The notes: generated by a model not told the origin, from the letters alone. Positions 33,101-45,195 are shown, numbered from the stretch's first letter. The stretch is 64,000 nt of DNA from Chrysoporthe austroafricana (GCA_001051155.2 JYIP02000002.1:4817315-4881314), one strand, 5' to 3'. Numbers and translations: made by a program.

Positions 33101-33444
33101 GGTTCTTGGGCTCGCGCGGGTCGAAGAGCTGCGAGACCATGTCGCGGGTCGTCGGGACGATGAAGACTGAGGGCATTCCCAGGAGGCGGGCCAGTCAGCT
33201 TGGGGGGGTCGGCGGTCCGCGCGGGCGCCCGGAGGAGGGGGCAGGGGGACAACCAGTTACCTGTGCCGTCGGGGGTGCGCCCGTAGGTCTTGCTCGGCTT
33301 GGAGGGCTCGTCGCCGTGCTGGGCGCCGCCGGCCACGGCCTGCGCATCCTCCTCGGAAGAGGGCGCGGCATCCGGCGGGACGGCCACGGCAGCGCGCTGG
33401 CGCAGGGCACCGTCGGCGGCGGGGAGGTCTGCAGAAGAGCTCAT
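30193..33444 (-). CDS. CHO2: Phosphatidylethanolamine N-methyltransferase
   Basis: The enzyme carries out the first methylation of phosphatidylethanolamine to phosphatidylcholine in the ER membrane, with S-adenosylmethionine. Four exons: 33444-33261, 33166-32203, 32039-30383 and 30270-30193; 960 residues. Introns: 33167-33260 (GTAACT), 32040-32202 (GTACGT) and 30271-30382 (GTGAGT). Joining restores [20 protein letters not shown] and [16 protein letters not shown]. Two homologous multi-pass methyltransferase halves are seen: the first includes [20 protein letters not shown] and [17 protein letters not shown], the second includes [39 protein letters not shown] and [16 protein letters not shown]. 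The cytosolic C-terminal region carries [14 protein letters not shown] and FEFRYHHDG. The last exon adds 25 polar residues ending KFPDDLKE; if the third intron were kept, the protein would end nine residues later instead. Length and layout are those of fungal Cho2. Confidence 0.95.
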
Positions 33445-34670
33445 CCTCGAGGTTGAATTCAAGGACGACAGAAGGGGGCTGTTGAAGAGGGAGGAGGGAG
33501 GAGGGGCGGGGGAGGGCCGTGTGGTATCATGGAAACCGAGCTGTGTTGTCGAGAGAGGAGAACAGACGGGCAGCGTCGTCACATGGTTGAGCGTTGAGCC
33601 GTTCGGGAAGGCCCAAAGCGGCAAGTCCCCAGCGCAGGCTGAACTGCTTAGGGACTAGCAGGCCTGTGTGGTCGGAAGAAATAAATCATGTTCCCTGATG
33701 CTTAGCAGGCCAGGCCAGGCCAGGGCCCTCTCTGCCAGCTGTTCGCGGGCGTGCTGGGCATCCTGGCCTGGCATCGGCATCAAGGGGAGGCAGACGAGGA
33801 AGAGAAGTCTTGGCAGCATCCATGTGCAAATGTGAGAAATTACCGCGGCACGTGCAAGGCGGAGGAGGGGGAGGAGGAGGAGGAGTTAGGAGGAGGAATA
33901 GGAAGATGATGACATGTCGGTACCTGCTAGTAGTAATTACTGTGCCGTGCTACCTCCTCACCAACGAACGAACTATCTAAGTACTTCCTTAGTATGTACG
34001 ACGTCGTCACGGCAAGCTCGCCGTCGTCTCTCTTTCTCTCTCTACTCTCCATGCATGTTCCAGTTTTCGCACAGCATTACTATGGAACTCCCCCTCCCTC
34101 TCCGTCCTGCCCTCGCCGGCTGATTGGGCCTCGCGCAGCCTCTCTTTTCTTTTTCTTCTTCTTTTTTTTATATTTAGCTACTTGCTCGCTGTACGACGGA
34201 CCGACCGACCGACCGGCAGGCCGCCATGTTTCTTCAGCGGGTCATCACCGCGCGAGCAGCGCGGGACCGAACAAAAGCAACTCCGGCAGAAGAAGCAACA
34301 CTCACACGCACGCACACACGCACTCACTCACTCACTCCCACACGCACACGCGCGCACACACGCACACACGCACGAGAGCTTCGTCTCGTCAGCCCTACAA
34401 GGGAGGGGGGGGCTCTTATGAGACACTGCGAGGATATTGCTGTCTCAAGTGGCATCACCTACTTACTTACTTACCTACTTGCTACTACTGCAGTAATTGC
34501 TTATTACGTGGACGGGCACGCCCGTCTGCCAACAGGAGAGACAAGCCAGGCGTGCCAGGCTATGTGATGTGTGACCATCACGGCTCAGTAGTACCTGTAC
34601 CCATCGTGCACGCTGTACCACGGTCGTATCACATGTCACCCCAGGCAGGCCCTCTCTCTCGTATGTGTGT

Positions 34671-34691
34671 GGGTGTGGGTGTGGGTGTGGG
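34671..34691 (+). other. G-quadruplex motif (GGGTGT repeats)
   Basis: Four GGG runs are spaced by TGT, the minimal regular G-quadruplex pattern with three 3-base loops. It is flanked by CT-rich sequence. Confidence 0.6.
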
Positions 34692-35501
34692 TGTGTCTCT
34701 GTCTCTCTCGCCAGGGCGGAGAGGACGAACAGGAATGACGAACGACCAAAAGAGAGGGGCCCGGATCAGCCCCGCATCTGAGACTCTCACACAGGCCAGG
34801 CACACGCGTCAGGCGTCCCCCAAGGCCCGCCAGGGATGCCTCCGGGGCACAGACCCGGGGGGAGGGGCGAGGTGGGTGGTGGTGGCCGGTGGGTCCTGCG
34901 CAGCAAGCAGCAGCAGCAGACACAAGCAGCAGGCGGGCAGCAGGCGGCGCAGGGCAGCAGACAGGACGGCAGAACCGGGGGGAGGGGAGGACTATGGGCG
35001 AGGCGAATGCGAGGCGAGAGAACCCGGCCGGCGGAGATCTGCCCTAGGCCCCGGCGACGATGTAATCTGTCACAAAAGTGCTCATCACAGACCGGTCAGG
35101 GCTCGATCGAGCAGGTCTCCCAGCTCTCATCCCAGGTCCCGGGGCCCAGGTGCCAGGTGCCAGGTCCCAGGGTCTGTATGGGTTGGGGCGTGCTGCTGGG
35201 TGGACGGCCTTGCGTCCTTGTCGGCAGTGACTAGACGACATGGCTTGAGATGTGCCGGCATGGCCCTGGCCGTTCCAACCCACCGCCTGTGCTGCTGGAT
35301 GTGTGTACTATGTAACCATAGTACCACCCCTGGGGGCCTGGGAGGGGGGCCTGGGATCCTGGAGATCTGGTAGGATGGGCGCGCGAAGATTGGGCCGCCC
35401 AGGTCACAGCACAGCAGCAACCACGATCTATTCCTGGACCTACAGTACCCACTATCCACTACCCACTACCCACTACCCAGTACGTACATACGTCCACCCC
35501 T

Positions 35502-35523
35502 GGGGCTGGGGCTGGGGCTGGGG
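35502..35523 (+). other. G-quadruplex motif (four GGGG runs, two-base loops)
   Basis: Four GGGG runs are spaced by CT only. Such short loops make this a strong predicted quadruplex. It lies beside the TACCCAC repeats. Confidence 0.7.
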
Positions 35524-36043
35524 CCCACGGGGTTCCTCCAGCCTGGGCGGGCGTCACCCGGTGGCTGCCCTCGCGCCCTCGACGGCCGACGGCGCACGCC
35601 AGGCGCGGTGGCCGTGGCTGGGCCTGCTGCTGCTACTGGTATGGTGCCGTCCACATACGGGCGTACGGACGGCATATACCCTGGAGGGACGGAGGGAGGA
35701 AGGGGAGGAAGGAAGAGAGAGAGAGGCAGAGAGTGACAGGTCCAGCCGAGGCCAGGTCAGGCTCAGCGTGGGGCGCGCTGCTGACGGCGGCCAGCTCTTA
35801 AGTACAAAGTTATTAATTACCGCCCTGGGGGAGGCTGCCGGCTTCCGGCTACCACCACCACCACCGACCCCCCAGCAGCAGCAGGAGGAGGCTTCAGCGA
35901 GACGGAGCCTGACGATGCCCCTACGGAGCGCTCCGGGCTTCCCTCCCCTCCCCCCTCCCTCCCCCCTGCGCTCAGTTCCCTCTCCGTCACACACACTCTC
36001 TCACTCTCCTCTCCTCCCCCCCCTCCTTTCTCTTCCCCTCCTT

Positions 36044-36159
36044 NNNNNNNNNNNNNNNNNNNNNNNNNNNNNNNNNNNNNNNNNNNNNNNNNNNNNNNNN
36101 NNNNNNNNNNNNNNNNNNNNNNNNNNNNNNNNNNNNNNNNNNNNNNNNNNNNNNNNNNN
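36044..36159. other. Assembly gap (116 N)
   Basis: A run of N's flanked by a pyrimidine-rich stretch on the left and an A run on the right, so the missing part is probably low-complexity sequence. Its true length is unknown. Confidence 0.95.
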
Positions 36160-37025
36160 AAAAAAAAAGAGCCGAGAAGAGAAAAGATCAGATGTCCTCC
36201 TGGGCCCCACCCTGCCCGTTGGCAGAAGCCGAGCACAATTTCGGGGGTTTCTCGTCACCACATCCGGACCGCCGCCAGCCAACCCTTCCAGCCGCGGCCT
36301 GCATACGCAGGCCAGATGAGCATATGCATGCACCACCACGGGGGGAGCAGCAGCAGAGGGGCAGAGGGGGAAGAGAGGAGGGGAGGAGGAGAAGGGCGGG
36401 AGGAGCAGCAGGCAGCGAGCGGGCGAGAGAGAGGGAGGGAGGGGAGGGCGACGACGAGGAGGAGGAAGAGAGAGACACACAGAGAGAGATGAAATTCTGT
36501 GTCCCTTCTCATGCATGCAGCCGATGCACCCAGTCCCATGCAGCCAAACCTGGCCCCACCCCCTGCTGCACGACAAAAACCTCCCTCCCTCCCTCCCCCC
36601 CCCCAGCGCCGCTCTGATTTGGCACCTTCGCCTGGCCCCAGCCGTAGATCGATTGGGCAGGCCGGAAGCCAACCCGAGGGGGGGAGGGGGGGTGGTTTCA
36701 CCACCCGGCTCGCCCTCTGGCGCGGCCCTTTTGCTCTCACCGGTCGACGCCAGCACTTCACTTCGTGCGTGCGTGCGTGCGTGCGTGCGTGCATGCATCA
36801 TTGGGCATGGGGGGAGGGGAGGGGGGTGGGTTAGGTGGTTAAGGTGGTAGGTTGTGTTTGCTGCGTACTGCGTGCGGGCCCCATAAGTTATCTAGCAGCG
36901 CAGACCCTCTTCTCGACCTGCCTGGGCTCGTTCTGCCCGGCCGGTTCGTGGGTGGGTAGAAAATGGCCTGCCAGCGCCGTCCGGCCTGATCTCTTCGCTC
37001 CTCGAACTTTCTGCTTGCTCCCGGC

Positions 37026-37056
<31 letters not shown>

Positions 37057-38040
37057 CTGCTCCCTGCTGCTCCTGTGTCTGGAGCATACACCACGTACAC
37101 ACACACACGGACTGACCACCTCGGGACGCCCGTCTTCGTCATCGCCGCCGCCGCCCCTCCAGCCAGCCCGCCAGCCAGAAGGACTCCACCACGCGACTGC
37201 GAGTGGAACCGCCAGTCCGGCCGGAAAAGAGGGGACTTCGTTGACAGGTCGGACCCAGGCCTGCAAGAACAGAGCCTCTTCTGCCAGAGACGGCCGGGTC
37301 ACGCCTGTCGTTCGTCTGTCTGTCTGCCTGACTGCCTGCCTTGCTTGCTCTGCCTCCAGCGCCCCTCGTGCTCCTCAACTTCCTCCTCCTCCAGCTCCAG
37401 CTCCAGCTCCAGCTCCAGCCAGCTCTAGCCAGCTCCTCCCACCACCTCCTCCGCCTACTCTTCTTCCTCCTCCTCCTGTGGCCTCCGTGTGGTCTGGACA
37501 GCCAGAGGAACCGGCAACTCACCCACCCCCCCCCTCCTCCCACCGACGAGGCGGGACACACGACACCCAGGACGACCCTCGTGCCCTCGCGAAAACCCTC
37601 CGATTCACGAGGCCAGGCCCGCGCTGGTCCTTGAAGGAAGAGAGGCGCGCAACGGGCGCACATCTGGCCCTGGTTCACGGCGGGAACAGGCGGTTGGGAC
37701 CGCTTTAGGGGAACGGCCCGCAGCGGGAGAGACTCTGCCATCCAAGCGTCGTCGATCCCCTCTACTCGCCTCTGCCTCTGCCTCTCTCTCTCTCTCTCGC
37801 GTTCGCCCTCGCCCTCGCCCTCGCTCTCTCGAGAGGGCTTCGCTACCGGCAGCTCCAGCACCAGCACCAGCTCCAGCTCCAGAGCACCGCCAGCGCAGCC
37901 TCCGAAGAAAGGGCTTAGTCACCACCGCAGCCCCAGCCAGCGATCCTCCCAACTCCTCCCGCCCAGCCCGCCGCGTCTCTGCACGGGCAGACAAGCACCG
38001 TACGACAGGGGAGACAGGGCAGCAGACGAGGGCCCCCAGG

Positions 38041-38076
<36 letters not shown>

Positions 38077-38460
38077 TGCTGCTGCCGCTGCCGCGTGAGC
38101 TGGCGGCTCCTCTGCTACCTGCGCCGTCCAGCCAGCCAGCCAGCCAGCAAGCAAGCCAGCCACCACACGCCAGGTCGCCTCGCCCCGTTACCCTTCGCCC
38201 AATCTCGGGCCATTCGTTCAACCCCCTCTGGCGGCCCATTTTGCGATCCGTCGGTCGAGGCCGCTGCGGCACGGAGACTTCATCCCTCGCGTCCATTTCC
38301 CCCCTGCGGGCCTCACACGCCACCACTCACCGTCTGCGGGTCCTGACTTATAACCTCGTCCCGACAGCGCCCTCTCCTCCCCTCCTCCTCCTGCTGTCCT
38401 CCGCACCTCGCCTGCCCTCTCACCAGCACCGTCGCAAGCTCGACCCCTCACTTCTTCGCC

Positions 38461-40160
38461 ATGAGGATGACCGGCAATGCCATATGCAGGGTGTGGTCTC
38501 GCGTGCCAGGCCTTAGTGAACACTGGTGCATGCAGATCCAGTAAGTCTTCCCGCCTGTGAACCCACCTGCTCCCACCCCTCCTCCTCCTCCTCCTCCTCC
38601 TCTTACCTCCGACGCCAGAACTGTCATGTGGGACCTGCTCTACTCGCCAGAGGCGTGTGGCCCTCACCCTCTCGCTCCTGACTGACCCAGGACCACCTTT
38701 ACCCCCCCCTCCCCACTCACCTCGAGATAGCTCTCGTCTCAACCTTCCCCCCCCCTCCCACACCTTGACCGTGCAGCCGCGGGCAGCCCCAGGCGAGCTG
38801 TGTTGCTGACGGCGGTCCCAGATGGCGCATCGGCATGGACGACGAGGTCATCGCCGCCCTGACGGAGCCGCGCTACCCGTGTGCTGACGAGAGCCTCGAG
38901 ACCATCATCCTGACCCAGACCATCTACCTGTGCCAGCTGCTGCTGCACCTGCAGGAGTTCGACCCCTGCACCGGCGTCGTCGTCGACGACACCGCCGCCG
39001 ACGAGGAGCTCCTCCGCGTCTTCCAGGACAGCATCGCCCGCGAGTACAACGTCGCCTACGACACGCGGCTGCGCGAGGGCCCCGCGCCCGACGGCGAGAC
39101 CCTCGAGCGCGTGGTGCGGGGCCTGATGCGCGCGGAGCTCGAGGGCCCGCAGCAGCAGCAGCAGCCCGCGGCGGCAACGACGGCAACAGCAGCACCACCA
39201 CCACCAGCATCAGCAGCACCACCACCACCACCGCCAACAGCCGGCGCCCCCGCACAGCCGACGTCCCCCGGCGAGCAGACGCGGGCCCGGCTGCAGCAGG
39301 TGCTCGCGCGGACGCTGGCGGAGCTCAACGCGCCGCTGCTGCGGCGGCCGACGCGCTACGAGGAGCGGTTCGGGCCCCGGGCCGACGCGACGTGGGCGGC
39401 GCGCTTCGCGACGCGCGTCATGCAGTGGCGCCACCTCGTCCGCGACGACTCGGCCGCCCTCGTCCGCGACGTTGTCGAGGTCCAGCCGCACGACGTCTTC
39501 CCGCTCGACGAGGAGGGCATGCAGGTGTACCAGATCGTGCGCAACGCCGCCCCCGGCCGCATCCACCTCGCCTCGCCCCTGCAGCCTGAGATGCCGTACC
39601 CGCGGCCCAGGGCCCCCGACGACTACGCCCAGCACCACCACCCGCATCCCCACCAGCACTACCAGCAGCAACAACAGCAGCACCAGCATTCGCGCTCCGT
39701 TAGCAGCGGTGTCCGCGCCCAGCAGCAGGTGCTCGCCAGCCCGGCCGCCCACACGCCCGTGTCGACACCCTCCGAGGGGCCCGACACGCCGCGCACCACG
39801 CCGCAGTACGCGCCGCAGCCGCTGGCCGAGGGCGGCTCGAAGCGTCAGTCGCAGGACCTGAGCTTCCCGTCGGCCAAGCGGCTGCAGCTGATGGTGCCGG
39901 CCTCGGCCTCCTCGGCCTCCGAGGCGGCGGCGGCGGCCACCATCATCCCCATACGCGGCGGGCCCATGGACATCGACGGCCCGGACGAGGACGCCGAGGC
40001 GGTGGTGGCAGCGGCGCAGCGGACGAACGCGCTCCTGCGGCGCGTCCTGAGCGGCGTCGCGGAGCTGGGCCACAAGATCGACAGCATGCAGCAGGGCATG
40101 GACGACAAGATCGAGCAGCTCGACGAGAGGCTGCAGCGCATCCAGGAGTCCCTGGTCTAA
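38461..40160 (+). CDS. Conserved-looking fungal protein of unknown function with C-terminal coiled coil
   Basis: Exon 1 is 38461-38540 and exon 2 is 38822-40160. The intron has a perfect donor (GTAAGT), a CTGAC branch site and the acceptor GTCCCAG. The start ATG at 38461 gives MRMTGNAICRVWSRVPGL, then SEHWCMQIQWRIGMDDEV across the junction; total 472 residues. The N-terminal 80 residues are well ordered (TQTIYLCQLLLHLQEFDPC). A Gln/Ala/Pro-rich linker follows. A second folded part lies at about 170-260 (RFATRVMQWRHLVRDDSAAL). After a long His/Gln/Ser/Pro-rich disordered stretch with a basic KRQSQ segment, the protein ends with a coiled coil, HKIDSMQQGMDDKIEQLDER. No known domain recognised. 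Distribution of ordered ends and disordered middle suggests a nuclear or scaffold protein, which is inference. Confidence 0.85.
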
Positions 40161-42704
40161 CTTCATCACACACGCGACGTTCACATCCGTCCCGCCGCCG
40201 CCTCCTCCTCACCACCAACCGACACTTCTATTATATTTAACGGATCTCTGAGAACGGCGCTTTCAGTTTTCTTTTCTCGTTTCTCACCTTGTATTCCGCT
40301 TAGGCCATGATTGATGATGGCTTCAAAAAAACACCCCCCATTTGTGTCCTCTGATCTGCACTTTTTCTTCTCTTCTTCCGCTCCTTTGGTAGACTACCGC
40401 TCTACCCCACCCCCTTATTGAATCGTTGTCTCGGCGCAGGGCAGGAGATCTCTTTCTTCCCAGGAAAAATGAGTGTGCAAGTGTTTAGGTTTCACCTCAC
40501 CGGATAGGGGGCCATCATGAGATGCTCGGGATGGACACCCGCGGGAGGATACAAGGCGCGATGGGTTTCGGCGGAAGGTATATACGGATCTCACTTTGGG
40601 TCAAAGAGGGAAGAGAGAGCAAGTGTGTGTGTGAGAGTGAGTGAGAGAGGGGGAGAGGATGAAGAAACAGATGCGGGCTCGCAACGTGCGCTCTCGGGGA
40701 GACGTCGTCGAACGGAGAGGCGCGCGGTGGAGTCGGGAGAAACGGAAGGGGAGGAGAGGGGAGGCGGGTCGTGATAGGTATAGGCTGCAATGTAGATGTC
40801 ACTCACGAAACGGAAAGAAAAAAGAGAGAACCCGAGTAATGGAGAGGAGCCCGCTGGCTTCTTGTTCCCGCGCGAGATACGACGGCGACGGGAAAACCAG
40901 TCCGGATTCGTACAAGTCGTTTTCCCAAGAGGGTCCGCGAAATGGAGACGGCTGAAACTCTGCCTTGAGACTAGATGCTGATGGTCGATGGGGACTCAAT
41001 ATTGTGTGTGCGTGTGTGTGTGTGTGTCTTTGTGTGTGAGGGAGAGAAAGAGAGAAAGAGAGAAAGAAGAGAGATCGTGAGTGTATGTGTGTGCGTGCGT
41101 AGGTGAGTATCTGCATCCGGTTCACCACACCGAAAGATCAACGTTGCCCGACACACCGTTTAGTCTCGAACAGGAACTTGTTCAAATTTCCCTCCCTATA
41201 GCGGCCTTCTGTATTCTTATGCCTCTTTTCCCCCTCCCCTCCCCCTCTCCTCCCCCCCTCCCTTACTTCCCCTCGACTCCTGATGGCTGAGGTCTCAGGG
41301 CCATCTCTATCCCATCGGTCCCCGAGGTCACCGACAGACAGACATGATTGACGGTCTCGCACACTGCCTTGCTCTATCCTCGATCTGCTGTTCCCTCACG
41401 ATGCCGGCGCGCACGCATGCACGACTAGTAAAAATACAGCGGCGCGCCGCGGGGGACCGAGGGAGGGAGGGAAGGGGAGGGGGGAGGGCCATATCGCACC
41501 GTAGCGAAATTTCCCGCAGGACTATACCCTCGACGACGAGGGCTGCACGTGTGTGTGTGTGTGTGCCCGCACGCCTGGGCACCCACAGAGAGGGAAGGGG
41601 GGGCCGAAAGATGCAAGAATACGATAGTCACCTCTTCCTCTCTCTTTTCCTCTCTCGCTCTCTCGCTCTCTCTGGCTCGGGGCCGGCTATAGCATCCGGG
41701 CGCTATACCGTAGGGCTGACAAGGGGGGAGGAGGGGGGTCCCGCGCCCGTCCAGTCCCGTTCGTCTGCCTCGCGCGTTCGACAGCGGGTTTGATTTGGCG
41801 TCTTCATGCTTGCTCTCCCGCGCGACGGTCACGATCCACCGCGCCTAACCCAACCCAGCAAGGTCCAGGGCGTCGACGGCGGGGCCCTTTTATTCTCTCT
41901 TTCTGTGTGTGTGTGTGTGTATGTCTGTCTCTCTGTGTGCCTCTCTATGTGTGTTGTAGTCCCTGCAGCGGGCGTGAGGTGATGTGGGAAGACGTGCCCT
42001 CCTCCCGCGCAACACCAGAACCCCTTTTGTCTCGTCTATACTGCACGTCGACGAGACGACTCGACACGAGAGGTCAAGTCCAACTAGCTAGCTAGTGACA
42101 ACACGCGCGCGCAGCTCTCTTCCTGGGCTGCCTCACGCAGCGCGAGCCGCGCATGAACCCCGGAAATCACCCCCCCCCCCCAGGACAAGATTACACCACC
42201 GGCCCAGATCTCCCTGCCTCCCTCCCTCCCCCCTTCTCGCCCCTCCCCCTCGTGTTTCTCCCCCGCGCCGTTCGAGGGGGAGTACGCGCGACAAGCGGTG
42301 AGCTCCTCTGCGCTTCTAAACAGCGGCGACCCTGGAGGGGGCACGGCGCGTACAGCGCACCGAGTGGGGATGGGGGGGTATATGTAGGTGAGTCAGAGTA
42401 TATGTGCCCAGGAGGGACGTCGACTGGGGGAGGTTCGTCGCGACGCCGTCTCATCTCTCTTTATCCTCCTCGTTCTGCTCATCTCGCCTGCTCGTCACTT
42501 GTAAATATCGCCATAGTCATACCACGCGCACATATCGATCTGCAGTGAAGGGGGCGCGCACAGAGAGAGCTTTCTGCCCTTCCCGCCCTCGAGTCACGCA
42601 CACCGCGATATACCACCGCCCTGATCATCTCACAAACCCTCTCCCCCCCCCCCGCGTCCCCTTTCCCTCCTCCTCTCCTCCGCACCCCGGACCGCCTGTC
42701 CCCC
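40161..42704. other. Repeat-rich intergenic region
   Basis: About 2.5 kb without a supported gene. It holds GT runs (41004-41038 and 41907-41924), GA-rich tracts (41040-41075), a CT run (41635-41675) and long pyrimidine-rich stretches that probably belong to leaders. Open frames here are low-complexity. Confidence 0.5.
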
Positions 42705-43318
42705 ATGAGCTTCTTCTCCAGGCCGGACAACATGGCCCGCGCGACCCCCGCCCAGCCCGGCGGCGACCCGTCCTCCCCCGGCGCGGCGGCCGGCGGCGAG
42801 GAGCCCGCCCGCCCGGGCACCTCCGGCACGGAGATGCTCCTCATGAACAACCGCCGCCGCGCCTCCAACCGCCTCAAGGACGCGCAGAAGAAGGAGCGCG
42901 AGTACCGGAACAAGAAGCGCGCCACCACCGCCCGGGCGAACTATGCCGAGGCGGTACGTAGAGACCCGACCACCCCTCCCTCCCTCCCTCCCCCATGATT
43001 ATCGACGTCCCTGTCAAAGAGGCTGGTGTCGAGGACGACCTGGCTGACGCCCTTCAGAAATCCCACTTCAAGCAGGGCTTCGAACACAACCTGGCCGGCG
43101 TCAAGATGAGCTTCGGCGTGCTCAAGAGCGCCGTGTACATCCTCAAGGACAAGCGGGACCGCGCCTCGCGCGAGGCCGACGAGAAGCGCCGGCTGCGCGC
43201 CGCCGACAAGCAGCGCAAGCTGGAGGAGAAGCTCCGGCGCGAGAAGGAGCTGATGGAGAAGGAGGCCGGCGGCGCCGCCGCCGGCGACGGCGAGACCATC
43301 CGGGACGGCGCCGAGTGA
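42705..43318 (+). CDS. Small basic coiled-coil protein, unknown function
   Basis: Exon 1 (42705-42953) starts MSFFSRPDNMARA and exon 2 (43058-43318) follows a 104-base intron (donor GTACGT, branch CTGAC, acceptor CTTCAG). The product has 169 residues. After a Pro/Gly-rich N-terminus come NNRRRASNRLKDAQKKEREY and KKRATTARANYAEA joined to KSHFKQGFEHNLAGVKMSFG. The C-terminal half is almost entirely a charged helix (READEKRRLRAADKQRKLEE) and ends with an acidic GDGETIRDGAE. The basic-helix character is similar to bZIP-like or ribosome-associated small proteins, but no leucine-zipper heptads are evident, so a transcription-factor call is not supported. A second in-frame Met at 42732 could also start the protein. 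Convergent with eIF3g. Confidence 0.78.
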
Positions 43319-44219
43319 GAGCGGGCGCGCGTCCCGCCGTCTTCGCTGCTCGGTCTGGTGCGAGGTCCCCCTCGGGTTGGGTGGGCTGCTGGGCAGCCCG
43401 GCTTGTGATCTTGTTATGTTGGTTTCGCGACGGGAGGGACGACGACTTTGATACCTGGGACCACGCCTCCGGCCTGGCTGGCCCTTTTTCTCCTATGTCC
43501 TTTGCGCCCTGTTCGGATGGACGACGCCCTCCACTCACTCACTCACTCGCTCGCGCGCACACTTTCCTTGACGTTCCTCTATTTTTGTAATTTCACGACC
43601 TGACGAAGCGACGACGGTCATGACCCGGCATAATCACCTCGCAAAGAAGTCGAGGACTTAAAGTGGTCGGTCGGAACTCGTCGGGGGTCAACCTATCGGA
43701 TGATATAGTCTCCTTGGGACGGAGGTTTTCCTATGTTCCCGCTTGCTAAGTTTTCAAGAGATATCCCGGACGAAGGAAAGAGATTGAGATACGTTTGGAC
43801 AACAAAGGGAGGAAGAATGTTGATACCAAAGATAATACCAATGAGAGCGGATATCCCGCAGCGATCGTAATGTTATTTGGTAGAGATACCACGATATTTG
43901 CAGGTGATCCCGACTAGAAGGACGGTTCGTCCCACACAGGAGGGCGAGACCGGTCACCACAGGAGCGAAACTGATTCCCGCCCCCTATTTCACGTTGTAG
44001 GATAGCCCTGTCGCCGTGGAATCCCCTTCTGGGAAGTCACGACGTTTATGGCGGGAGGGGGTTCGGTATTCACCACAACCATTTGCATTCTCGCAGGGAG
44101 TCTGTTCCTATCCCTCCCCGTCGTTAGAGCCGCCGCGGCCAACCCCCTCCCCCTCCCAGTCTGACTGCCTGCCTGCCTGCCTGTCTGCCTCCTCACTCCA
44201 GGGCTGCCTCGCTCTCTCG
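43319..44219. other. Convergent 3' flanks
   Basis: About 0.9 kb between two converging genes; nothing further recognised. Around 43,640-43,960 composition is ordinary with no coding signal. Confidence 0.5.
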
Positions 44220-45195
44220 TTACGCCTTCTTGGCGAACTCGACCTTCAAGATCAAGTGCTTGAAACCGAAACCGTCCATCTTGTTGCACGCCTTGACGGC
44301 ATCGTCGCGGTCCGCAAAGCTGATGAACGCAAAGCCCTTGGCGCGGCCGGTCTCGCGGTCCTTGGCGAGGAAGACGCGGGTGACGCGGCCGAAGCGCTCG
44401 AACATGTCGCGGAGCTCCTGCTCCTCGGCCATCTCGGAGACCTGGGGGGGGGGGATGGCAGTCAGCACACGAAGTGAACAAAAGAGAAAAGGAGGAGGGG
44501 TGAAGAGGATTAGGGGAAAGACATACGTTTGTGACACGCAGCGTGGCAAAGTCGTCCCGGTCGCTGAACTTGCCGCCCATCTTCTCGCCCTCGCCGCCGG
44601 CGCCGCCCTTGCGCAGCGCGGGCGGGACGTAGCTGCCCTTCTTGCCAGCGTCGCCCTCGCCGGCCCGGCTGGCGGTGCCGGGGGCGGGCTCGTCGCCCAT
44701 GCCGGCGGCGACGTCGGCCTCGCCGCCGACGGGGGCCATGGTGTCCTTGTAGGGACAGCGAGCCGTGAAGTGCTCGCCGTTGCAGATGCGGCACTTGACC
44801 TTGGAGCCGGCGAGCTTCTGCTTGAGGCTCTGGGTGTTGGGGTCGTTGGCCTCGTTCTGGGCCTCCTGCCTCCAGTTGGCGCTGGGCCGGAAGATGATGT
44901 TCTCGCCGACCGAGGTGGTGTCGGGGGCGGGGCCGGCGCCGTCGTTGGCCGACAGCCCGAACTTGGGCCACTTCTTGCGCATCGCCACGAGCGGGTTCAC
45001 GACCTCGCGGTGCGTGATCATGCGGATGCGGCGGGTCGTCTTGATGGTGCGGCCCTGGTCGTCCATGCGGTACGAGATGACCGTCTTGGTGCCATCGCGG
45101 TTCTGGATCGTCTCGTCGGGGGGCAGGGTGGTGGTCACCTCTTCGTTGTCGTCGTCGTCGGCCCAGTCGCGGGCGTTGTTGGTCGTGGCCGCCAT
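44220..45195 (-). CDS. TIF35: Translation initiation factor eIF3 subunit G
   Basis: eIF3g is a subunit of the eIF3 complex, which acts in scanning and reinitiation on the 40S subunit. The start is the ATG at 45195 ([20 protein letters not shown]); the longer frame upstream has a less likely start. Exon 1 is 45195-44527, exon 2 is 44441-44220, with an 85-base intron (GTATGT...CCCCAG). The product has 296 residues. The N-terminal eIF3g domain includes [20 protein letters not shown] and [11 protein letters not shown] zinc knuckle follows at Cys135, Cys138, His142 and Cys147. The C-terminal RRM begins [14 protein letters not shown] (RNP2) and contains [18 protein letters not shown] (RNP1). The intron interrupts the RRM right after RNP2. 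All parts and length fit the family. Confidence 0.95.

Larger units (their letters stand above)
33445..38460. other. Five-kilobase divergent region, simple-repeat-rich, with assembly gap
   Basis: No gene is supported between the CHO2 start and the start at 38461. It holds CA/CACGCA repeats (34297-34375), CGTG repeats (36763-36795), TACCCAC repeats (35451-35483), imperfect CAGGTGCC repeats (35145-35172), C-rich and CCT-rich leaders (37,340-38,460) and a CTG run (38041-38069). The right 1.2 kb may be the long leader of the gene at 38461. Confidence 0.5.

Noticed and set aside
32109..33170. 353-codon plus-strand open frame
   Set aside because: Antisense to the first methyltransferase half of CHO2, whose coding sequence is certain.
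33576..33585. CACATG element upstream of CHO2 as a yeast-type inositol/choline response site
   Set aside because: Only a partial match to the yeast consensus, and Ino2/Ino4 are not general in filamentous fungi.
34671..34691. GGGTGT repeats as a telomere-like tract
   Set aside because: Filamentous ascomycete telomeres are TTAGGG; these are simple-sequence repeats inside a gene-bearing region.
33994..35373. 459-codon plus-strand open frame
   Set aside because: It runs through CA, TG and GT simple repeats; low-complexity, no domain and no splice support.
39210..40184. 324-codon minus-strand open frame
   Set aside because: Antisense to the 38461-40160 gene; composition is that of a shadow frame.
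42705..43318. bZIP transcription factor call
   Set aside because: The basic segment is there, but no leucine heptad follows and the helix is uniformly charged.
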